A stretch of 64,000 bases of DNA from Enoplosus armatus (GCF_043641665.1 NC_092181.1:19939463-20003462); one strand, 5' to 3'; positions 1 to 19,814 are shown, counted from the first letter of the stretch. Numbers and translations: made by a program. Notes: generated by a model from the letters alone, not told the origin.

Positions 1-237
1 ATAAAGGATTTCCCCACCACAATTGTATTCCTGGCAGTGTGGAGATGGCTTTGAAACAGCATTTAGAACTAGATTTAGATTTAATGTACAGACGATATAA
101 CTGAATGGTTAATTATTTTTTTCAGAAACAAAATATACTGTAGTCATTACATTTTTTGGTGTCCCGGCGAGGGCTCTGGGTATAACCGTTTTTGGAGTTC
201 TGGAGTTCCCTTGAGCAAAATATCCATAATAGAAAAC

Positions 238-560
238 AGTGCTGGAAGAGGTATTCAAATCCTGTACTTAAGTAGAAGTAGAAATACCACAATTTACAAA
301 TACTGCATTACAACATGAATTTTACTTGAAATCAAGTATTTTTACATGTGGTATTGCTGCTATGACCTTATATATCCTTAGATAGCTTAAGATATAACAA
401 TGCATAATATCTTATCCGCTGATGATACTACTGTACTACTGTAATACTGTACTTTGTCACTTATTACCGCGGATATAAAATACTGGAGTGGTGTAATCCA
501 GTGTTATAACCAAGATTAGATCAAAGTAAACTATCTTTATGAGAATATTACTGGCTGATT
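238..560. repeat. Degenerate fish repeat of the 'tacttaagtaaaagta' type
   Basis: The segment begins with GTGCTGGAAGAGGTATTCAAA, or nearly so, and continues with phrases such as ATCCTGTACTTAAGTAGAAG, ATACTGCATTACAAC and CAAGTATTTTTACAT. I recognise these from a very common percomorph interspersed repeat. Ends are uncertain and class is not assigned. Confidence 0.5.
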
Positions 561-779
561 ATACTGTTATAATTTGATAAAATTACATAAAGCCTGATAG
601 AGTCTGTTTAAACTCAGTAACCCCGTCCTCATAAGCAATAGGCCTGTGAATGTCTGTGGTGTGATGAATGTGCAGTTGCCTATTGGTCAAGCGCGCGCGC
701 GCGCGTGTGTGTGTGTTAGAGGGAATCCTTCATCTAAAAAAGTTCGGGGAGCCTTCTTTCATAATCATCACCACCATCA

Positions 780-990
780 TCATCATCATCCTCATCATCC
801 CCGCCCCGCCCTCCCCCCTCCTCGCACTGTTTTCCCAGATTTATTCACGTGCAGCTCGCTCCCGCCTCACTCAGACATTCTGTCGCCAGCGCCGTGACGT
901 CACCTACGCCAGGAGCCTCCTCCGCTCTGAACGTTTCCCTCCGCCTGTTTTCAAGATAATCTAGTCCCCCCTCACCGCGGCAACCCTGAA
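780..990. promoter_or_regulatory. GC-rich block with a CRE palindrome, candidate promoter
   Basis: A CpG-containing, pyrimidine-rich block stands out from AT-rich surroundings and holds a perfect CRE, TGACGTCA, at 895-902. It could be an upstream or alternative smad1 promoter, or the promoter of a leftward gene outside the window. In human, OTUD4 lies upstream of SMAD1 on the opposite strand. No TATA box or splice donor settles which. Confidence 0.35.
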
Positions 991-2199
991 CTTGACTAAT
1001 GAACTCGCAAAAAACGGACGTTACTTGTGTTTTGTATCAGTGGAGGATTTTTAACAAGATTTCTATTATTTGACACTTCGTTTCTAAATAATTTACACTA
1101 ATATTCACTGAAATGCCTGTAGTGTATGTTAGTAATACTTTGTGGTATATTTTTTTAGATGCTATATTATAAGGCATTTTTTAACTTTATGTTTTCTGAG
1201 GAAGTGTATTTTTATTTATACAATCTGCATGACTTTTTGCATCATTCTTGTGCTCTGAGATTACTGTCTCCTTTTTGTGACCTCTTCATCTCTGCTTTGT
1301 TCATATAAAAGGTTGCATCTCAAAGTCATTCTGAAATCTTAAATATGAGTCACGTTATTTCTGATGCACATGTATGGACTGATTTAGCTCACGTCGGAGG
1401 AAATGACACTTCATGTCCTCCACTGTGGCTGCTGCTGCTCAGCCTAAAGGCTATTTTCATGCATTATCATGCAATATTAATGAGATGGTTTGAAGAACTG
1501 TTGGAAGTGTCACTCTTGACATTGCAAAATTATGCCTCTGTATACCCACCAGATGAATCAGGATGCGTGTGCATTATTGTCTTGAGGTGAGAAGTTGAGA
1601 TGATGGCATGTGTAAGCATGTTCCTGTGCTTACCCCTGCTCTTCGGCACTTCTGTTCATATGACAACATAAATAGTGCTAGAGAGGAAGACTGAATTGAT
1701 GTTTCTACAGGGGTCAATCAAGGTCTGGAGTTACAGTATAGCCTGTGTTTGGAACAGATAGTCAAGTAATCAAGGTTTTGTCCCCATTTAGGATGATTTT
1801 TGTTGTATCTGGGGAGGTACCAGTGTGGGAGGAGTGAAAATCTCATCAGAAAAAGAAAAAATCCCCACATGTTGCTATTACTGGTTTAACATGCAGAATA
1901 GAAAAACTATCCCACGTTTTGCAGGCATGCTCTGGGAGCCTCTGAAGTGAACAGACCCCCTTTCTGCTTTCTTTCTCTCTAAACTGCATCACAACAAGCA
2001 GCATTTCACCACCTCCAAGGGGCAAGTTTTTAACAACCAACTCAGACGTCTGAAACAGAAACTCTGCGGTGGTGAGACTGGTGAGAAGCACTTTGGATTT
2101 AGCGAGGAGCCCGCATTGTTTCACCGTTACATAATCCATTTCCACTCAGTGAATGAAGATGTTTTAGATGTGTGAAAAGTAGGTCTTGTTATTGTCGGG

Positions 2200-2358
2200 G
2201 CTGCATCCCGCGGCGTGATACTGGCGCTCAGCGGAGGGTGAGACGGCTCCGCGACTCACTGACGCCAGGCCGAGCAGACCCAAGACAGGCAGAGAAAGCA
2301 CACAGGAGGAGACACAGAGAGAGAGGGAGGGAGAGAGAGAGCGGCAGTGAACGAAAAG
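2200..2358 (+). other. smad1: Candidate non-coding 5' UTR exon of smad1
   Basis: A GC-rich then purine-rich stretch ends in ACGAAAAG followed by GTACTG, a plausible 5' splice donor at 2359. Vertebrate smad1 genes usually have a non-coding first exon well upstream of the ATG exon, and the next good acceptor is at 10931-10932. The transcription start is not visible; the left edge is a guess. A short open frame here does not look like a protein. Confidence 0.45.
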
Positions 2359-2929
2359 GTACTGTAAACTTTTATTTTCTTTTTCGACGTGCTAAATGAA
2401 AAGTTTCTTTATCCGTATTTTCACTTGTTATGGTGTGCATGGCTTTGTCTGCAGCGAAGTAGATCCCAACGGTTATCAACTCAACAGTGTGTCTGTTGGC
2501 AAACTTTTTTTTTTCTTCTTCTTCCTTTTACTCACAGTATCAGACTGGAGTTGCACATTTTGCCACTTTTACATGAAGGTGTAAACTAATTGTTTAGGCA
2601 ACGTGTTAAAATCAACAGTGTTTTGATAAAGAACTATAGTAATCTTGTAATAATGCAAGCTAGCTTACAGTATGTTACTAACTGAAAGTAAGCTTTTATA
2701 GGGATATTGTAGAAGTGCTGCTTTTGGACACTAAAAACACCATTAATTAGAGTTGAATCCCCCTAAAGCTTGTTTCAGTAGAAGCATTAGTATACATCTA
2801 TAGGATCACTGCTGTATACAGTGATTATTCAGTAGGGCATACAGATTAAACTGCAAGTATTGAACACATGGTGTGCTGTTATTTGGTTGATACAGTTACA
2901 TGATGTGTCATACACAGTGAATTGTTTGG

Positions 2930-3170
2930 TCTATGAAATGTCAGATAGTTGAAGAATGCCCATCACAATTCCCTAAAGACCAAGTAGATTCCTTCACATT
3001 GGTAAAACTCAAAGATATTCAATTTACAATGATATTAGACAGAGTTAAGCAGCAAATCCTCACATTTCCAGAAGCAAGAAACTGAATATTTAGCATTCTT
3101 CCTAAACAAATGACTTGGAACAATCAAACAGTTATCTAAACTGTGTAAGATTAAGTGTCTGGCGATCAGC
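2930..3170 (+). mobile_element. Inverted-repeat element, GGGCTGCAACTAACGAT family, partial
   Basis: It shares phrases with the other copies: CTCAAAGATATTCAATTTAC, GCAGCAAATCCTCACATTT and CCAGAAGCAAGAAACTGAA. The 5' end is missing or too decayed to see. Confidence 0.6.
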
Positions 3171-5049
3171 TAACCAATTAATCGACTAATAACTATGTAG
3201 TGGTACGGCGGTAAACTCACGGTATAGGGCTTTTTGGTTTATTAAACTACATGGTGTGGATTGATGGTTGGTTCTTTTGTATCGTACACTTGTTATCTGA
3301 TCACATTTTAACGTCACTAAACCAGTGTTTGATGATTAAAGAAGTATGCATGCAGTATATGACACCACTCTGGTAACAAATTCACACATGCCATCCTTTT
3401 ACATCTTGCCCTTTCATAGTTTTTATTATTTTGCTGTCTTTTGGCTGATGCAGACTTGCTATTTCAACTGGTGCACAACATGTATATGGTTTTATTTATG
3501 TCAGTGTGTTTATGAATTTGTGTCTGTGTAAGTGTGTATGTTAGAGCAAGGGAGAAAGAAAGAAAAAGAGTGAGAGAGAGAGAGAGAGAGAGTGAGACCT
3601 ACAGCAGCTAAGGCTTGATCTCCTGACATTATTGAAGATGACATATCAGATTACCCAAAGGACAGGAATTTGTCCTTGTCCGTGATTTACTTCCAATTGT
3701 TGTATCGTCCTGCATCCTCAGGGTATGCAGCTTTAAATTCTGTTTGAAAATTAAACAAATTGTGTTTTTATAGGATTGGAATCACAGGGTTAGTTTTACA
3801 TCAGGGTGAAGCCTCTTTGATAAATGGCAATGCAGATTTGATTGTCAGATGCTTTTATCATCTTAATTTCCTTCGTTATGAATACAAAACAAAACATAAA
3901 GATGTTATTTTCCTCTATGTATGTGTAAGTCAAACATTACTTTATAGCTATCTATTTATCTATGATCATGGCAAAGGCAAAAACCTACTCAACTACAAGG
4001 TGTAAATATAGGTTAGCAGCATTCCTGTATCCAGAGAGTCAGTCACAACAGTAGTGAACAACGTCTAAACCCTCCCGTGTGTCTGTACGGCCCGGGCAAC
4101 ATAGCCTGCCATGTGTCGGGGTGAGGTGTCCACCCTAACACAACACTAGCCCAACACTGAGTGCCAAGCATGGTTGAGATAGCTGCTTGAAACCCCCCAT
4201 GTGTTTGCTAGTTATGTCTGCAGTCGTGTGTGGACTGGTGTGTCTGGGACATAAAGAGTCTGATCCCAGTTCAGCCTTTCAAAGCAGGACAATTACTGAA
4301 CCACAATTTTGGTGACAGAAGGTTTTCTAGTGTTTTCCATGTGATCCTGGACGTAGTGTGACAGCTAGACTTCGCTCACTTGTACGCCAGTGTGGTCTTT
4401 ACCAGGTCAGAGCTGTGTATGTGTTGGTGTTTGTTGGGGAAAGTGACCCCGGTGAGTTAAAGGAGCCTCCCAGGTCAATGCCGTGTCTAGTCACTAAAAG
4501 CAGCACCTCATGTCCGACTGTGGTTATTTCAAGCTTTGCTCTTGACTGTTTTATAAGACATGAGTGGCTGTGGTAAATATCTGCATTTGCTGGCTACAAA
4601 GGCTGGCTATTGAATCTCAATACTTTTTTGGAGCTGATTGAAATAGTAATAGTTGAGTCTGACAGACAAACAGGACGGGCTGATATGTTAGCCAATATTA
4701 GGTTATTGCAGATATATGAATAATATTAATAATTAGCAAGAAATTGCAGTACAAAAATCCCAAAGATATGTTGCCATTGCAAGCTTGTCCACCAGAGAGC
4801 ACTGACAGATTTATTTTTCACCTATAAAATGTCCCACTCAGTACATATTTTGGTCACAATACTTAAAAAACAAATTTAACGGATCCTTTTATCATAAAAA
4901 TTGGTTTTAGTCTGTAGCACTGGGTACCAAAATTTGTCAAAAGCTGGCATTAAATGTCAGGTTAGATTTGCTATTTTGTGTGTTTGTTCTTTGATCAATT
5001 TGTGGTTTAAATTTAAATTTTGACAATTTTAGACAGGCAAAGTTTTTGT

Positions 5050-5400
5050 ACAGGGCTGCAAGTAACTGCAAGTTAATTGATTAATTGACAATGGTTTTTA
5101 TTGTCAATGAATCTGACGATAATTTGTTGGAATCATTTGATGTATATAATGTCAGAAAACAGAGAAATTTGCTCATCACAATTTTCCAGCGTCCTCAAAT
5201 AGCTTATATTTGAAGACGCCAATAGCAAAACCCAAATATTTAAGGTTACAAAGATATAAAACAGAGAAATGCAGCAAATCCTCACATTTGAGAACCAGAG
5301 ATTATTTGACATTTTTGCTTAATAAAGTAAATTTTCTGTCAATCGACTGACTGATTTATCAACACATCGTTGCATTTGTCAGTAACTTGTTTTAATATCT
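5050..5400 (+). mobile_element. Inverted-repeat element, GGGCTGCAACTAACGAT family, near full length
   Basis: It starts with GGGCTGCAAGTAACTG, has the body phrases ATGTCAGAAAACAGAGAAAT and GCAGCAAATCCTCACATTTG, and ends in TTTTCTGTCAATCGACTGAC. It lies against an older repeat that also occurs near 8030-8515. Confidence 0.7.
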
Positions 5401-5779
5401 CATAAACTCATAAGCAAGTCTTTTTCAATGGCTTGCCTGAAGTGATCTTGAACCTCGCGACAGCAGCTACTCTGGAGATGTCTTCATACGTCATTGCTAC
5501 TTTGCTATGATTTGTATTTGGGAAAAAAGCATATATTGCATCCTTGTAGTGTCACTCTTTACTCAGTAATGACCCTTGAAGGCACTTAATCGAGAAGTGC
5601 TCGCTGAAGAGACCAGATATACGAGTGTTTTCCATCTCTCTCTCTCCAAAACAATCACTCTGTCTTACATCTCTTTGCTGTCACTCTCACTTTCATCCTC
5701 TCTTTCTCTTTCTGTATCATTCCCCCTCTCTTCCTCTCTCTTTCTTTTTATCTCTCACTCCCTCTCTTCCTGCACTCCT

Positions 5780-6200
5780 CTGTTTATAGCCAGTGACTCC
5801 ATTGAGCGGGGGCTAATGGAGGCCCCATCCAGGACCCCGCTGATAAATAATGTAGCTTCTTTATAATGCTCCGTCCCCGGGGAGGGTCCAGAGAGCATCA
5901 TTACTGCCTCCTCATCCTACACAGCCCAGGCCTAAATTGATTAACAGACACTGGAGCGGTGCAAAATGATCCATAGGGCTAGTGTAGTGGCTAACAGCTC
6001 GCACCAGGTGGGTCAAAGCCTCCGCCTGTCAGTGTCGCATGATCCCACTCTGTGCTCCCATTAGCCTCACTTTCTGTCCGGTTGGACTAACTGATGGCCA
6101 TAACAAGCTACCGCTAACACAATAGCGAGAGAGCATTGCCCGGACTCGGCTGTGGGGAATGTCAGAGTGGTTTTTATGGAGCTGTTGTGTAAATGATGGT
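5780..6200. promoter_or_regulatory. Candidate enhancer-like block in smad1 intron 1
   Basis: This block is GC-balanced, repeat-free and complex in sequence, unlike the AT-rich, repeat-laden intron around it. It has AT-core homeobox-like words such as CTAAATTGATTAAC and CCATTAGCC. The enhancer reading is inference from composition only. Confidence 0.35.
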
Positions 6201-6339
6201 GTGTGTTTCAGCTTTTATAGGGAGGAGAGCAGCGGCCAAGGCCACTGCAGGCATCTGTGTGACATGGGTGATGGGGCTTAAAGGTTGATGACCACATATA
6301 GTCGATGCAAGGAATACATCTTCTTCTTCTCCTCAGATA

Positions 6340-6600
6340 GTTAGTGCTAAAACGATTAGTCAATCTACAGAAAGATATCGACAATGAATGATAATCAGTT
6401 AATTGTTTAAGTCACCCATCACCTAAACATCGCTGCTTTTCCTATTGTATTATTGTAAATTTAATATATCTGTGTTTCGGGCTGTTTGTCATACAAAATA
6501 AGCAATTTAAAGACGACGTTGTCACACTTATACGATCGTTTGGAAAAAATAATTTAGTTAATTGATAATAAAAAGTAATCCTTAGTTGCTAAAGAGAAAT
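6340..6600 (-). mobile_element. Inverted-repeat element, same family, diverged
   Basis: It begins GTGCTAAAACGATTAGTCAA with CAGAAAGATATCGACAATGA, matching the GCTGAAACGATTAGTCGA end of the family. The body is strongly diverged. Confidence 0.5.
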
Positions 6601-7399
6601 GTTTGTAGGAATCGAAATCACTGGCCATGTCAGATCAAGAGTTTTTAGGGATTCAAATTGGTCTGATGTTGTTATTACTTCAGTTGGAAAACAGCCAAAC
6701 CAATCGGAGCTTTGTAGGTGGGATTAAGAACGAGGATGCCATCTCCCCGTGCCACATCCATGAAAACAGCATCACAAAAACAGCAACGAGAATGGATGAG
6801 ATCAACGCAGCTGTACAGGTTGTTAGTCAATTTACAGAAATAACATTTTTTTCTCTGATCTAAATGCTAAGATTACCTGCTCTTAACTGCTAACAGAAAT
6901 CAGCTAGCATGAACACAAATATCACACTGAATCTTTCCTCATGCGTCTATTTTGTGTTTAGATTAGATCTCAGATTAATTTGCTTGCATCTGAAATCTAT
7001 TTGAAGTTAAATTCTGAGAGAATCATTTGGAAAGTTGGTACACTGGTGTGCTGTTTATGTCATGCAAACATCCATGTCTATACATAGGTATAGGAACAGG
7101 GAGGCACAATGGCGCCTTTATATTTTGACTGCCTCACAGACAACTCTAAACTAGCATTGTCCAAAGAACCAACACAAAGCCATATACGACCTATGTGGTC
7201 AGGCCAGCAGTCAGATATTTCTAACTGTCAGGGTTGGAAATATCTGAGATATATTCTCCAGCTGCAGCAGAATCACATTAGAGCATTGTGAAGCCTGCTC
7301 CAGATGTTACACTACAGAACTTTCTGGATTCTTCCATCTGAAATGGATTAAAGGTTGTCTTCTGCAGCTAGTCCTGAACTTGTGCTCTCACTGACCCCC

Positions 7400-7720
7400 C
7401 CCCAGAACACAAACACAAGCTATACGTTATATTAACGTACATCACCCCTGTCCCCACTGCGTTACATTAACGCACCCACCCCCTACTGGACACTTTATCT
7501 GGACACTTTACTTTATTCTGGTCACTGCACTGTTGTTATTTATCTTATCTTATTTTTTTTATTTTATTTTTATTTTTATTCTTATTCTTATTTTAGCTTT
7601 TATATTCTACTTATTTGTTATCAAAACAATAGCACCTTCAGACCACAGCAAATTCCTTGTAATGTATGTTACTTGGCAATAAACAGTTTCTGATTCTGAT
7701 TCTGATTCTGATTCTGATAA
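7400..7720 (+). mobile_element. LINE-like 3' end with TGATTC repeat tail
   Basis: CACTGCACTGTTGTTATTTA, then CAGACCACAGCAAATTCCTT, TACTTGGCAATAAACAG and a TGATTC tandem tail (7690-7718) form the usual 3' end of fish L2/CR1-type LINEs. No reverse transcriptase part remains. Confidence 0.7.
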
Positions 7721-8029
7721 TGCTGGTTATTGAGAGGCTGTCAAAGCAGCTTTGTGGCTGGAAGTGGATCAAAAAGACTCCCTGTAAGTCTGGCTGGTGA
7801 CCATGGTGCAAAGATGATGTTGCACTTTTTGCCTTTTGAACTTGGAACATGTTGTATTGTTTTGCTCCACACTCTTCTTCTTTGTGTGAAGATGTGCTGA
7901 GTCAGTTTTGCATCAGACACTGACAAGGTCATAATGTGTCGCGATACAGCAGCTTTCCAAGTTCTGTTGTCATCAAAGTTGTTTGAAGTAAACATGGGGG
8001 CGAGCAGAGGGCGTACCGTTGACTTTTCT

Positions 8030-8515
8030 GGTTAGGGTTAGGTATTGAACCTCCATACCATACTTTATTGGTACTGACTGTCACATACTGAAAGCTGGCA
8101 TTAAATGCCTAAGATTTGTAACCTTGCTTAGCGCTGAAACAACTAATCGAATAGTCGATTGACAGAAATTCAATCTGCAACTCTATTGATAATCGAGGAA
8201 TCATTGAAACATTGATGGTTTCAACTTCTCAAATTAGATGACTTCCTTTTCTTAAATTATAGTAAACTGAATGTCTTTGTGTTTATGGAAATTGGTTGGA
8301 CATGTAAAGCAACGATGTATAGTGAAAACATTTAAACGTTAATGCTTTAGTCCCTAATCTTGTTGACTTAAATCTGAATTTTGCCAATTTTAGTCTATAT
8401 AGGCATATTTCTTGGGGAGCTTCTTGTAGTTAGACAGCAAAAAGGTATCAAAAAATGGTATAAAAATAATTGTCATTGGTACTGAAACTCAGTTATAACG
8501 ATACCCAGTCCTGAT
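8030..8515. mobile_element. DNA-element remnant split by a second element
   Basis: The ends read GGTTAGGTATTGAACCTC and, on the opposite strand, GGACTGGGTATCGTTATAAC, which are inverted-repeat-like. Inside, GAAAGCTGGCATTAAATG and AAATCTGAATTTTGCCAATT also occur near 4935-5035. The copy is interrupted at about 8125-8300 by a GGGCTGCAAC-family element. Confidence 0.45.
8125..8300 (-). mobile_element. Inverted-repeat element, GGGCTGCAACTAACGAT family, nested
   Basis: It begins GCGCTGAAACAACTAATCGA with TAGTCGATTGACAGAAATTC, a clear family end, and includes AGTAAACTGAATGTCTTTG from the body. Confidence 0.6.
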
Positions 8516-8828
8516 AACAAGTCCACTCTTCTTCTACACTATAAAGGAGAGAGCATTCTTGGTGAGAGAGAGTGAGAAGGGAAGGTAAAAGTTTAGAAAA
8601 CAGCCTTTTTCTCTCCCACCCTGCACCTGTGGAAAAACCTGCAGGCCTCAGCAAGAGGAAGTGATGTTGCTGCTGTTCTGGAGATGACAGATATGAAGAC
8701 ATAACTACACCGCCTGTTTCCTGTCTCTGATGGTGGAGAGTTGTTCCCTTAGGATGCTAGCAGAGTGTGATATCATAGTGGGGTCTCGAGGCACAAGAGA
8801 TGTCAGTATTGAGATGTGTTTCCCCTTG

Positions 8829-8850
8829 ATCTCTCTCTCTCTCACACACA

Positions 8851-8889
<39 letters not shown>

Positions 8890-8890
8890 A
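8829..8890. repeat. CT/CA microsatellite
   Basis: A CT run passes into an almost pure CA run within smad1 intron 1. Confidence 0.95.
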
Positions 8891-9934
8891 GACAACCCCA
8901 AGTCCTCCCGTATGTCCCCTCCCTCATATGACAGTAGTTCAGCATCACTTTTGATCAGCCAGTGTGATTCGGGTGGCTACGCTAAGTATAGGTGCAACTT
9001 GCTGCTTTCCTGTCAGTGTGGTTGGCAATAGTAAGTGTCCACAAACACACACACACACACTACACACAAACACACACACATGCGTTGTAAACAGCACCTG
9101 TTCTCATCAAACTTCCCGGCCCGTTTGTCAGTATGATGTAGCCGACACATGCAGTAGCTGACAAAGATAGAAATCGCTATTCATCCCATAATCTGAAGGG
9201 CCAAGAATAACTACAGAGCAGTCTTAATGTTGTATTTGTTCCTGCTCGTAGGAAATCCAATATACTGCAGGCTTTACTGTCAGTGAGTGATGCATCCTCA
9301 CCCGTGAGTCAGTACGGATAAAAGGTGGTGGATTTCTGACAAGCTGTTTATTTGATTCCGGGATTGCATCTGAACATTTATGCATAGCCAAACCTCAACC
9401 ATAACTATGTTTTTATCACCCTAATTGCATTCAGACTTGAAACGAATGTGGAACTGGGAGAGCTCAATGCGCTTTTGTTTTTCCCTTTTAAAAGCTAGAA
9501 TGCGCGTACCTCCTGGCTACTGAATTGCTCCTGTGGGACCCGAGTGAATGGGCACATTTATCCTGGGGTCCACATGCACTTCCTTTTTATTGTCCTGCAC
9601 ATTGCCAGATTCCTCCCCAAAACAAGTGTTTGTTGGTTGGTGGTGTTGAAGCCTTATAGAACATTTGCCTCAGCAGGCGACTCATTGAAAGTCTCCTTCC
9701 TCTGAAATCTGAAAGATCTTTTCAAATTTCACATATATGCTGAGGGAGTCGTCAGGCAAATACTTTTTTTTGCTCGAGCTGCTACGTGTTTGTGAGAGAA
9801 AGCAACAAGCAGGTTTTCAAAATGTACCTACAGTTGGCAGTCAAATCAAGTAAATCTATTGGTTGGCAATATGGATAAATTGTATCACTGTATATTGAGT
9901 TTCTATATTGCAATATTGGTATATTTGTGATTTA

Positions 9935-10420
9935 GTTAAAGCTGAAACAGTGAGTCTACTAACCAATTAGTTGCAACAATGTTAGCAACAATTTTGATAA
10001 CTGATTAATTGCTGAAGTTTTTTTTTTTTTTTAAAGCAAAAATGCCTAAAATAAACTATTTCAAGCTTTTCAAATGTAAATATTTGCTAGTTTATCTTGT
10101 CTTCTATGATAGTAATCTAAATATCTTTAGGTTTTCAACTATTGGTTGCACAAATAAGTTATTTTAAAGACGTCAACTTGTGACTTTTTCTACTGAAATG
10201 TACTATACAGCAAACTGAATATCTTTGGATTTTGTACTGATGGTCGGTCAAAAAAAAACCTCAGGACTCAAGTACACAAAAGAAAAAAAGTAATTTGAAG
10301 ACGGGTCTTTGGGACATTTTCTGATATTTTATAGGCCAAACAATTACTTGATTGATCGAGAAAATAATCAGCACATTAATACATAGTGAAAATAATCGTT
10401 AGTTGCAGCCCTGTTGGAGT
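9935..10420 (-). mobile_element. Inverted-repeat element, same family, both ends present
   Basis: It starts GCTGAAACAGTGAGTCTACT and ends AATAATCGTTAGTTGCAGCC. These are the two opposite family ends, so the copy is near complete. It contains GCAAACTGAATATCTTTGG and a T run at 10018-10033. Confidence 0.75.
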
Positions 10421-10932
10421 TTTCAGCTCCTGATAGATTTAACCTGCCATAGAGTTTTCATTTCTGCACCGTGAATCAGGTGTTAAACTTGCAGGCCAAA
10501 TGCGTATAGGTTGTGTAGGCTTTATGCTGTATGTGAAGTCCTTTGCTGTAACTGACATTAGTGAGTGGTGGTAATGTGACAAGCCATACGGACAGGAAGC
10601 TATCTGGAAAATGTCTGGTTGGGGTGGATGTTCACAGGAGGGTGTCCGTTGTGACTCCTCTGCCAGTTTCCCAGAAGCCATGACTGACATGGCCATAGCA
10701 GTTATAATGGTGACATCATCGCCTCATCAAGAGTTGTTCCGGCAATCTTCTGGCGTGACATTAGTGCTGCTAGTGAAGCAAAAGGGGGAGACGTTAATGT
10801 TCACCATAGTTGCTACAACCTTGTTGGAGAAAGGACACAGCAAGCAAAACTGATCTGCAGAAGTGTGTTTGAAATCTCTGTTGGAAGAAGTTTTTACTCA
10901 TAGATGCTAACGCACCTCTCCTTTTCTTCTAG

Positions 10933-17908
<6,976 letters not shown>

Positions 17909-19420
17909 GCTTCACTGTCCTCAGCCCTGTGGCTGTCCATACCCCAGCATTGTGGTCTAAGTAGCAAAAATAGGGTCACAAATTGGCTTGTGGTTCAGCC
18001 AGTCTGCCCTTTTCTGATAAATGATAAAGGTTTTGACTGAAACACAAGCTGATCTGGGACCAGTAGGGCTGGGTGGGTTGTTAAATGGGTTGGGTTGTTC
18101 TCTACTTGAAGGATGTCTGAATTGGGCACATTTACAGTCTGGGAGAGGAGTAAGCAAAGTGAGCGTGATGCAACTGGAAGATACTTGATCTTTGTGACCA
18201 ACTGTAATAATTAGACCATCACACTCATCATGATGCAAGTATCCTCCCTGATCTTGCTCCCACAACGTCTCTTTTTCATCGTTCTATTACTCTGACTCAT
18301 TACTAGTTTGCATCTAAATATTCCCTCTGAAATCCAGATATACGTGTGTAGTTACAATAATTATGTGACATTCCAGGTCACCAAAATTGCAGTCGGCTGC
18401 CGTCTACTGTCTGACTGCAATGAGGTTGGCATGAAATGTACTTATGACATGTAAAAAGTTGACCAATATGACTGAAAATTTTTAATCATCTCCAGATACT
18501 TAAACAAGTATGCCGTTTACTCAAAGTGTTCTTTTTAGGCTAATAAATTAAAGCAGTACAAAGTTATTATAAAAATGAAACCCCATATCACAGATCATGA
18601 GAAATAATAGGAGGGCAAAATTAGGGGGAGTATGAGAGTTTAGAGTGGGGTTTAGTGTGGGGCATGGCACTAAAAGGGCATTTCAGACTATTCAGAAAAA
18701 AAATGTTTAAATGTTGCTCATCTTGTGTTACACTCGTGTTTCAAATGAATTTTAAGAAAAAAAAAGAATAGTGTTTAGATATATTCACTATTAGAATATG
18801 TGCTGTGCAGTCTGGTTTTGCAAAGCATAGTTTGGTTAGCGTAGTGTTACACATTTAAGACTGGTAGCTGAACACCACATGAAGCGGAGGCAAATACAAG
18901 TGCAGTTTAGTTTGTTCCGTGCTGTATACTCTGCGGCAAAATCTAATGTGTCAAATATGGAGTCACATTGAGGACATAAATATTTCAGTGACTGTGCTTC
19001 ATTCTCTTATTACATCGACTGAGCAAAAATGACTGTTATGGGAAAGTGTATGTTGAGCATTCAAATTTTAATTGTTGACGGAGAAGTTACTCAGTTACTG
19101 ATGTCCCAATATGTTTTTTTTTTTTTTATATAAAATGCAGATTTTGCCATTCAATTCTTTTTATGCTTTGAGCAATCCTCTTTGCTATTAAACTGTATTA
19201 CTCTTTACATTCTTTTTGTATTTTTGAACATGTTTTCTGTGTTGTTTTTCTGCACTTTCACACATTGCCTCTTTGTTTTTTTTTGTTTTTTTTTCTCCTT
19301 TGTGTTTTTGCTCAGTAAAACTCCCAGAAAAGCAGTTTTATTCCATGAATATCAAGCCTCTACTGGAAGATTCAATAAATTTGTTTCATTACTTGCAACA
19401 TCTCTGTCTCTTTTATGAAC
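17909..19420 (+). other. smad1: Probable smad1 3' UTR
   Basis: AT-rich sequence after the stop has no coding signal. The best poly(A) signal by eye is AATAAA at 19374-19379, followed after about 55 bases by a GT-rich stretch. An earlier AATAAA at 18542-18547 and a later one at 20240-20245 are alternatives, so the end is uncertain. Confidence 0.5.
19374..19379 (+). terminator. smad1: Candidate poly(A) signal of smad1
   Basis: A canonical AATAAA lies about 1.5 kb after the stop, with TGTGTATGTGTTTTTGTGTG downstream as a plausible GU-rich element. Choice among three AATAAA sites is by context only. Confidence 0.4.
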
Positions 19421-19814
19421 ACTGTGTCAGGGCATGTGTATGTGTTTTTGTGTGCCTTTCTGTTTAATTACAGGCCACCCATGCTAAGAAAATATGCATC
19501 ATGGTATTGTGAGGGGCTTTCAAAAACATTAACCACTCTGTGTGTATGTGTGTGTGTGTGGACGTAGACATTCAATTAGGGAGGCACAACAATTACAAGT
19601 GCATCTGAAACCCAACTTCACTAATGTTAAGCGTAATTGCATTTTCCAGTAAATTGCAGGAAAATGCTTGAAATCATGTCCTCCTTTGTTTTATGGGGCA
19701 CATTGTGACAGTCCTGGAGCAGTTACAACAGTCTTCCAGGAAGCTCCCTGGAAATCACTGGCTGAAATGTGTGTGTTTGTGCGTGCAGGAGTTTCATGTG
19801 ACTGTACATGACGT

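Larger units (their letters stand above)
1..2199. other. Upstream non-coding region
   Basis: Outside the CRE block this is AT-rich sequence with no recognisable coding exon. Positions 691-715 are a GC/GT dinucleotide run and 766-798 a CAT/CAC trinucleotide run. The segment at 238-560 resembles a common fish repeat. Short open frames in this stretch show no family likeness. Confidence 0.6.
2359..10932 (+). other. smad1: smad1 first intron (non-coding, repeat-rich)
   Basis: No coding exon is visible in this stretch. It holds several inverted-repeat mobile elements, a GA run near 3570-3592, a pyrimidine tract near 5636-5775, a LINE-like tail at 7400-7720, CA runs at 8842-8890 and 9042-9080, and a GC-richer unique block at 5780-6200. 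That the whole span is one intron depends on the candidate first exon. Confidence 0.5.
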
